Source: Planctomycetota bacterium (GTDB lineage: Bacteria; Planctomycetota; J058; JARGOJ01). Taken from it: a stretch of 12,103 nucleotides of DNA. Below, in pieces: positions 6,830 through 12,103 of this stretch; positions within the stretch are counted from its first letter, which is position 1; the number at the start of each line of letters is the position of its first letter. Below the pieces are notes generated by a model. The model saw nothing but the letters and a program-made list of their open reading frames with translations, was not told the DNA's origin and made no database searches. The stretch lies in NCBI GenBank assembly GCA_029210225.1, contig JARGOJ010000170.1, positions 1 to 12,103 on the forward strand. Direction: 5' to 3'. The position numbers were made by a program, and so were the translations under genes.

Positions 6830-9082
6830 ATGTTTCCAACACCCGAGAATACCGACCGCTGCGCTCGATGTGGGGTGCCCTCCCGAGGCAAGAACTGCCC
6901 CTGCCAGCACAAGATGGCCACCGGGTCGACCTTACTCAAAGCCTCAAAGACATCAACCCGACCCATCCAACTAGGAATGATCCTCGCCAATTGCCGAATC
7001 CTTCAACCCTTAGGAGTTGGCAGCTCCGGAACAGTCTACCGAGGCTTTCACATTGTCTTAAACCGTGCGGTCGCGATTAAGATACTGACCCTCACCGAAG
7101 CGAACAAAGAAGTTCAAGCTGAACGCTTCCTCTCTGAAGCCCGAGCCGTGAGCTCAATCAAGCACGAACATATCGTGAGCATTTACGACGCCGGATGGTC
7201 GGAAGGACACTGCTATATCGTTATGGAATTGGTTCCCGGCCAAAGCCTCAGCGACTTTATCACTAGCCAGGAAACAATGTCCCTCAACAGTTTTCTTAGC
7301 ATCGCCAGACAATGCTGCCTTGGCCTCAGTGCCGCCCACGACGCCGGTGTCATCCACAGAGATGTGAAAGCGCAAAACATCTTGATCGACCCCTCACTGC
7401 GGGTCAAAGTCTGCGACTTCGGACTCGCTCAACGAGTTCACGGCCACCCCGAATTCTCTCGCTATCGGCTGATCTCTGGAACTCCAACCTACATGTCCCC
7501 CGAGCAAATTCGAGCTCAAAGCGTCGATCCTCGAAGTGACATCTACTCTTTAGGAATCACCTTCTTTGAAATGCTCACCGGCCATCCTCCCTTCCATCAA
7601 AAAACCGTCCGAGAGGTCATGTCCGCCCACCTCAACCAATCTCCTCCGATCCTGACACCACAGCGCCCGGACATACCATCAACACTCGCTGAGCTGATTG
7701 ATCAATGCCTGGAGAAAGACCCCGACTTACGTCCTCAAAGCGCAAAAGACATCCTCGCCCGACTCGACTCTCTTCAAAGCCGCACAAAGAGAATTATCCT
7801 GCCGAGAAAAGCGCTAAAAACTGGATCTTCAGAGTTTTCTTCCTATGTCGTCGGAGCCCTCATTTTCTTAACCCTATCCATCTTTGCAATGAGCGCCCAT
7901 AGCGAAAGAAAGCAAGCAAAGTTAGAACAACAAAAAGCCCTCATTCAATTGAAGAAGGCAAAACAAGACGCCGCGAAGGCTCGACGCATCCTGTCCCTGC
8001 TCCACCGCGCCCGACATGCTGTCCGGCGAGGATATCCGTCTATTCAAATAGAAGAATTCACCGAGACCGCATTAACGCTGAGTCGCAACAGCTACGAGAG
8101 CCTGCTCGTCGCCGCGAACATTTATGAGCGCGCTGGCCTCTACGAAAAATCTCGCCTCAAGCTACGACAGGCCCTGGAAAAGCGTCCTCCGGCTTATGAA
8201 GCCCTCTTCTATCTCCACAAGCTCGACTCGAAATCATTCCCCCACCAAAGTCAAAGTCCCCAGCTCCAACAGATACTCGGTCAAAGCAAACAACGAAATG
8301 AAATCAATGAGCTCACCCTCTTCGCTCAAGCCGCCCAAGAACAGCGAGACGGCCTTCGCCGCGCTGCAATAAAGACATACTCCCGTCTTGAAAAGCTCAG
8401 CCCTCGCCTCCCTGAGCTCTTCTTAAATCGTGGACTCTTAAGGGTTCAATTCGGAGATCTAAACTCAGCCCTCAAAGACTTCAACAAAGCCATAGCTATC
8501 AATGAAGACTTCGCCGAGGCCTACAACAACCGAGGAAATCTCCAATTGAAACTTGGAAAGACCGCGCTGGCCCTCCAAGATTTCCACCGAGCCCTGAGCC
8601 TTGAGCCCCAATATTATCAAGCATTGAATAACCGGGGCGCCGCCCAAGAGTTAAGCGGGCGCTATGGCCTCGCAGAACAAGACTACAACCACGCCTTAGT
8701 CATCAAGCCGACCTTCGCTGACGCCTATCTAAACCGCGCTGGCTGTCGCATCCGTCTTTGTAATTTTAAGGGAGCCCTCGAAGACTGCCAAAAATCGCAA
8801 GACCTGGGCCTCTACAATCCGACTCTCGCCCATACTCGCGGGGTCGCCTACCAAAAACTGCGACAACACAAAATAGCCCTCAACGCCTTCCATGAAGCTC
8901 TCGCAGGAACAACAGCGAAAGAGACTCAGGCCAGCATTCTATTCGACCAAGCTCTCAGCCTCGAAGCTCTCAAAGATGAGGCCGCCGCCATTGAGGGCTA
9001 CAAAAAAGCCCTGACGCTCACTCAGAACCCGGCGCTTCAGAGCCGCGCCGGTGATCGCCTGAAAAATCTCCAGCACCGCTGA
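6830..9082 (+). CDS. Membrane Ser/Thr protein kinase with N-terminal Cys knuckle and C-terminal TPR array
   Basis: A 750-residue kinase counted from ATG 6830; TTG 6815 and GTG 6818 would add five or four residues, and none has a clear ribosome site. The N-terminus carries CxxC at 11-14 and CxC at 23-25, a possible zinc knuckle. The kinase domain (about 55-315) has glycines 62, 64 and 67, Lys84, alpha-C Glu103, HRDVKAQN at 176-183, a classical DFG at 196-198 and SPE at 223-225. The activation loop has normal length, unlike the other two kinases here. A membrane helix lies at about 339-355 and a Lys/Gln-rich coiled coil at about 358-388. The linker holds PPAYEALFYLH at 453-463, and about six TPRs run from 528 to 735. 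It is expected to be an active receptor-type kinase with an extracytoplasmic TPR domain. Codon use is C-ending like the lipoprotein gene. The last 65 bases overlap the convergent RING gene. Confidence 0.93.
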   Translation: MFPTPENTDRCARCGVPSRGKNCPCQHKMATGSTLLKASKTSTRPIQLGMILANCRILQPLGVGSSGTVYRGFHIVLNRAVAIKILTLTEANKEVQAERFLSEARAVSSIKHEHIVSIYDAGWSEGHCYIVMELVPGQSLSDFITSQETMSLNSFLSIARQCCLGLSAAHDAGVIHRDVKAQNILIDPSLRVKVCDFGLAQRVHGHPEFSRYRLISGTPTYMSPEQIRAQSVDPRSDIYSLGITFFEMLTGHPPFHQKTVREVMSAHLNQSPPILTPQRPDIPSTLAELIDQCLEKDPDLRPQSAKDILARLDSLQSRTKRIILPRKALKTGSSEFSSYVVGALIFLTLSIFAMSAHSERKQAKLEQQKALIQLKKAKQDAAKARRILSLLHRARHAVRRGYPSIQIEEFTETALTLSRNSYESLLVAANIYERAGLYEKSRLKLRQALEKRPPAYEALFYLHKLDSKSFPHQSQSPQLQQILGQSKQRNEINELTLFAQAAQEQRDGLRRAAIKTYSRLEKLSPRLPELFLNRGLLRVQFGDLNSALKDFNKAIAINEDFAEAYNNRGNLQLKLGKTALALQDFHRALSLEPQYYQALNNRGAAQELSGRYGLAEQDYNHALVIKPTFADAYLNRAGCRIRLCNFKGALEDCQKSQDLGLYNPTLAHTRGVAYQKLRQHKIALNAFHEALAGTTAKETQASILFDQALSLEALKDEAAAIEGYKKALTLTQNPALQSRAGDRLKNLQHR

Positions 9083-9512
9083 GACGATCTCTCCGCCGCT
9101 GCAACGCTTGAAAGGGCCAGGCGAAAAGGCTTGGCAGCATCCAGACAAGCGCCTGAATGAGAATGAAAACGCCAATTATCACGACCGGAATCAAGAGCCA
9201 AATCGCGAAGGGCAAGAGCAGCACAAAGGCAACGAGCCCAAGGAATCCAATAGATCCTTGATACATCAGATCGGCATTGGCGTCGGGTATTTCTTCCGGC
9301 TCCCGGGATATGCGCAGCGTGGGAGAGTTTGGACACTGAAATACTGAGCAGCCACCAAAGCCCTCATAGCAATCGCTGTGGTGAGTTGCATCACAGAGCG
9401 AACAAATCGTCGTCGATAGAACGCCTCTAACCTTGCCATGACAATAGGGGCAGGCGAGCTCGCTCTCTCTCTTACGAATCAATCCAAAGCTGTGATTCTC
9501 GACAGTGCTCAT
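9018..9512 (-). CDS. RING-finger-like zinc protein with two membrane helices
   Basis: The 164-residue product starts at ATG 9512, with GGAG six bases upstream (9522-9519). A longer TTG start at 9587 is less likely. Residues 21-60 form a bacterial RING-type zinc finger with candidate ligands Cys21, Cys24, Cys37, Cys40, His44 or His45, Cys48, Cys55 and Cys60, including HSDC and GGCSVFQC. This matches the prokaryotic RING family 1 pattern found in Planctomycetota (known family, recognised by motif, not by search). Residues of about 86-131 are hydrophobic enough for two membrane helices as a hairpin, with an Arg-rich tail after it, so the finger should face the cytoplasm. It lies 168 bases downstream of the fourth kinase on the same strand. 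Its last 21 codons and stop lie opposite the end of the third kinase. Whether such fingers act as ubiquitin-like ligases or only bind proteins is unknown. Confidence 0.8.
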   Translation of the reverse strand: MSTVENHSFGLIRKRESELACPYCHGKVRGVLSTTICSLCDATHHSDCYEGFGGCSVFQCPNSPTLRISREPEEIPDANADLMYQGSIGFLGLVAFVLLLPFAIWLLIPVVIIGVFILIQALVWMLPSLFAWPFQALQRRRDRLSGAGDFSGDHRRGSEAPGSE

Positions 9513-9518
9513 TGCTGA

Positions 9519-9522
9519 CTCC
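9519..9522 (-). promoter_or_regulatory. Shine-Dalgarno GGAG for the RING-finger gene
   Basis: GGAG followed by six bases and ATG on the minus strand. It favours the start at 9512 over the longer TTG frame. A TTGACA at 9587-9582 could be a -35 box for this gene, but no good -10 follows at 17 bases. Confidence 0.55.
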
Positions 9523-9680
9523 AAACAAAGAGGAGAGAGATGAGAGTAGCACGTATCGCGCCATTGGCATGACCGAATCTGTGTCAAGTAAAGCGTTGCA
9601 ACCCCTAGAATATCGCCGCGACAGCACTGTTATTCCGGTCTACCCCCGATATTTCAGTGTTCCTGATTTCTGGCCAGAGA

Positions 9681-12103
9681 TCAATAACGGCAGGGCCTAC
9701 TAAGGTATTGTTGAACGAGGCCGCGGAGAGATGGTGCGAGCTTGTCACGAGGAGCAAATCGAATAAATTGTTCAAAGTCGAGGCCTGCCTTCTGATACAA
9801 GCCCTGACGTTCCTTGACTTGCCCGCGACCATAGTAAGCGAGGGCAAATTTTGGGTCGTATTTCAACACGAGTTGGTATTGTTGAAGCGCTTCGGCCAAA
9901 TTATTCTTGAGGTAAAAGAGATAGCCCAGGCGAAAGAGCGCAGGAACGTAGCTTGGATCGGCCTTGAGAGCATCTCGGAGGTTCCGCTCGACTGCGGCTG
10001 TGTTATCCAGGATTTTATAGATAGCGGCTCGTTGATAATAGATCTTGGCGAGATCTTTGTTTTTGTCTAGCTTTAACGCTAAATCGCAATCTTCAAGCGC
10101 GCTCTTGTAGTCTTTCTCTTTCAGCAAAACAGCGATTTTAAGCAGGTAATGTTCGACCGTCGGGTCCGCAGAAATCAGACTGCTGTAACTCTCGAGTGCT
10201 TTTGTGGGTTCACCTCTCCCTAAATGAACTCTCGCACGGTTTTTCAGGGCGCTCGCCATGAATGGCCGATACTTCAAGCTGGTCGAATAGTCCTCAATAG
10301 CCATGATAGAGCGCCCACAGATTTCATGTATGATTCCTCTCAGGAGATAGCCATTGGCCATTTCTGGCGCTAACTCCAAGGCTTTGTTTGAGTCGGCCAG
10401 TGCTAGGGGATACGCTTTCCGCCTCAGATAGACTTTACTTCGTCCGAAGTAGGCACCTTTGCATTCTGGATCGAGAACGATCGCGGCTTCAAAGTCTTCA
10501 AACGCGCCATCGTCATCTCCACGTAAATATCGACTATTGCCTCGTTCTACAAGGGGATCGGTCGATTCGGGATTGACTTCAATAGCTTTGGCAAAGTCGG
10601 CCTTGCCTCCTTCCAAATCACCAAGTTCAATCCTCAATCGGCCACGATTCGTATAGGGAAGCCATAGCTTTGGGTCGAGGCGAATGGACTCTGTGTAATC
10701 GGCGATGGCCTCTTTCTTCTTCCCTAAACCCGAATAAACACTGCCCCGATTGTGATAATACTTAGAGTCCGACTTTTCATACTTAATGGCCTGATTCAAT
10801 TCTCGAAGAGCGCTCTCATAGTCATTGAGATCGACATGAAACATGGCTCGTAAGAGATAGCCTGGAGCAAAACTCTCCGAGTATCTCTCAAAGTTCTCTA
10901 AGATCTTCAGTCCCTTTTTGTATTCCTTCGTCCTCATGCATTGGACAGCATCTAAGACCACAGTGAATTCATTTTTTTCGCCTCGTTTTTGCGCCCGCTT
11001 ACTCAGGCGTTTACCGGCCTTGGTCAAGACTCTTAACTCATCGCGCTTGCCTTCCTTTAATTGAATTTCATGAAGCATGAACAAGGCCTCATAGGCTGGA
11101 GGAAAGTCATCAATGGCCTTGTTTAAGACTCTCTTCTCAATACGACTTAACCCCCCTAAGCGGCACACCCTCGCCGCCGACAACAAAACAGAATAATTAT
11201 CACCGCCTAGAACAAGAGCTGTCTCAATACCCGCTTCAATTCTCTCTCTTGGCACGCCCCGCTTGACGAGGTTATCGACCTCCTCAATCTTCGTAAGCGC
11301 GGCTTTCAAATTCTTCTCGCTGCTTTGAGCTTCCTTGGCAATATTCAAGGCCTTGGCCCGATCCTTCTCCGACTTAGCCACCAAAGAATAGACCGAGGTC
11401 GAGACGCTCAAAAGCAAAACAGTGAAGGCCACCCCGACAAGCCAACCAGGATAACGACTTGACCAACGAAAAAAGCGATCCCACATTGAATAGGGATAAA
11501 TGGGCATTTCATCACCAACGAGATAGGCTTGCAAGTTCTCTGTAAACTGCGCCGCGCTCCCAAGACGGCTTGGCCATTGAATTTTAGTCGCCTTTGTGAC
11601 CAAGAAATCAAGCTCCTTTGCCACGCTACGGTCTATCTTTCTTGGAGCCATCGCATTTCCTGAAGCCGTCGCCGCGACACGTTCAATCGCCGAGTTGCCA
11701 CGCACCGCTTTCTCTCCAGTGAGAATCTCGGTAAGAATCAGCCCGAGGGAAAAAACATCGCTCTGAGGAACACAATTGCCCTCCAATTGTTCCGGGGACA
11801 TATATCCTGGCGTTCCGACCACGGCGCCCGACAGCGTCACGCCGATTTTAGACAGCTCCATCTCGGAGACAACGTTCTCAAACAATTGAACACTGTCAAC
11901 ACCATCCTCCCTGTTCAAGTCTTTCGCCACCCCCCAGTCCATCACCAAGACTTCGCCAAATCGACCAATCATGATGTTTTCAGGCTTTAAATCACGGTGA
12001 ACAATGTTTTCGGAGTGGGCGTAACTGATCGCCTCGCCAACCTTCGCAAGCGCTTGCAAGAGATCGCGGAGGCCTTTTTCGCTATAATCTTCACCATGAA
12101 GGC
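9681..12103 (-). CDS. Membrane Ser/Thr protein kinase with long TPR array (N-lobe cut by right edge)
   Basis: The frame is open to the right edge, so about 806 residues of a longer protein are visible; the N-terminal domain, glycine loop and ATP lysine lie outside. Numbering from the first visible codon (12101): catalytic HRDLKPEN at 35-42, DWG at 55-57, SPE at 102-104 and a helix alpha-F DVFSLG at 115-120. The activation segment is extended by some 20 residues, as in the kinase at 315-3014. A YLxG....YPYS...R..RWSSRYP juxtamembrane stretch at about 193-218 leads into a membrane helix at about 219-240. The linker has PPAYEALFMLH at 334-344, followed by about eleven TPRs (about 410-784), the longest array in the window. 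The TTG at 12059 is inside the kinase domain and is not the start. It is closest in architecture to the kinase at 315-3014 and probably shares a transcript with the RING gene. Confidence 0.92.
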   Translation of the reverse strand, partial: LHGEDYSEKGLRDLLQALAKVGEAISYAHSENIVHRDLKPENIMIGRFGEVLVMDWGVAKDLNREDGVDSVQLFENVVSEMELSKIGVTLSGAVVGTPGYMSPEQLEGNCVPQSDVFSLGLILTEILTGEKAVRGNSAIERVAATASGNAMAPRKIDRSVAKELDFLVTKATKIQWPSRLGSAAQFTENLQAYLVGDEMPIYPYSMWDRFFRWSSRYPGWLVGVAFTVLLLSVSTSVYSLVAKSEKDRAKALNIAKEAQSSEKNLKAALTKIEEVDNLVKRGVPRERIEAGIETALVLGGDNYSVLLSAARVCRLGGLSRIEKRVLNKAIDDFPPAYEALFMLHEIQLKEGKRDELRVLTKAGKRLSKRAQKRGEKNEFTVVLDAVQCMRTKEYKKGLKILENFERYSESFAPGYLLRAMFHVDLNDYESALRELNQAIKYEKSDSKYYHNRGSVYSGLGKKKEAIADYTESIRLDPKLWLPYTNRGRLRIELGDLEGGKADFAKAIEVNPESTDPLVERGNSRYLRGDDDGAFEDFEAAIVLDPECKGAYFGRSKVYLRRKAYPLALADSNKALELAPEMANGYLLRGIIHEICGRSIMAIEDYSTSLKYRPFMASALKNRARVHLGRGEPTKALESYSSLISADPTVEHYLLKIAVLLKEKDYKSALEDCDLALKLDKNKDLAKIYYQRAAIYKILDNTAAVERNLRDALKADPSYVPALFRLGYLFYLKNNLAEALQQYQLVLKYDPKFALAYYGRGQVKERQGLYQKAGLDFEQFIRFAPRDKLAPSLRGLVQQYLSRPCRY

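Noticed and set aside
9559..9587. Possible promoter TTGACA (minus strand) for the RING gene
   Set aside because: The -35 match is perfect, but the hexamer at 17-base spacing (ATGGCG) is a poor -10, so I do not list it as a promoter.
9657..10070. Plus-strand frame of 137 residues over the end of the fourth kinase
   Set aside because: The opposite strand encodes clear TPR repeats across this stretch, so this frame is a shadow.

Overview
The window looks like a piece of a Planctomycetota-type genome (inference, about 65% sure; Lentisphaerae or a myxobacterial relative are alternatives). The reasons are several Hanks-type Ser/Thr kinases fused through one membrane helix to long TPR arrays, DWG in place of DFG in two of them, a bacterial RING-finger membrane protein, frequent non-ATG starts and few strong Shine-Dalgarno sites. 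Base composition is moderate, apart from the propeller gene, which is strongly C-rich on its coding strand.

Layout. (1) A leftward block at 1-3575: an unrecognised 163-residue protein (3575 to 3084), a complete 899-residue TPR kinase (3014 to 315) and the first 88 codons of a further paralogous kinase (266 to the left edge). (2) A divergent intergenic region at 3576-3901 with two small palindromes. (3) A rightward block: a secreted lipoprotein with an Ig-like domain and twelve beta-propeller repeats (3902-6058), a near-perfect terminator hairpin (6083-6120), a possible small membrane-anchored protein (6430-6795) and a third TPR kinase with an N-terminal cysteine knuckle (6830-9082). (4) A leftward block: a fourth TPR kinase cut by the right edge (12103 to 9681), then a RING-finger membrane protein (9512 to 9018) whose 3' end overlaps the end of the third kinase tail to tail.

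The kinases should be cytoplasmic kinase / single membrane helix / extracytoplasmic TPR receptors, the same topology as PASTA kinases. The three with visible C-terminal halves share an unexplained conserved segment after the helix, centred on PPAYxALFxLH. The two in the left block share a novel N-terminal domain of about 90 residues. A cell-surface propeller lipoprotein between receptor-like kinases suggests a local family of envelope sensors. No ligand, substrate or output regulator is visible, so this is a hypothesis. I see no tRNA, rRNA, CRISPR array, transposase or attachment site.
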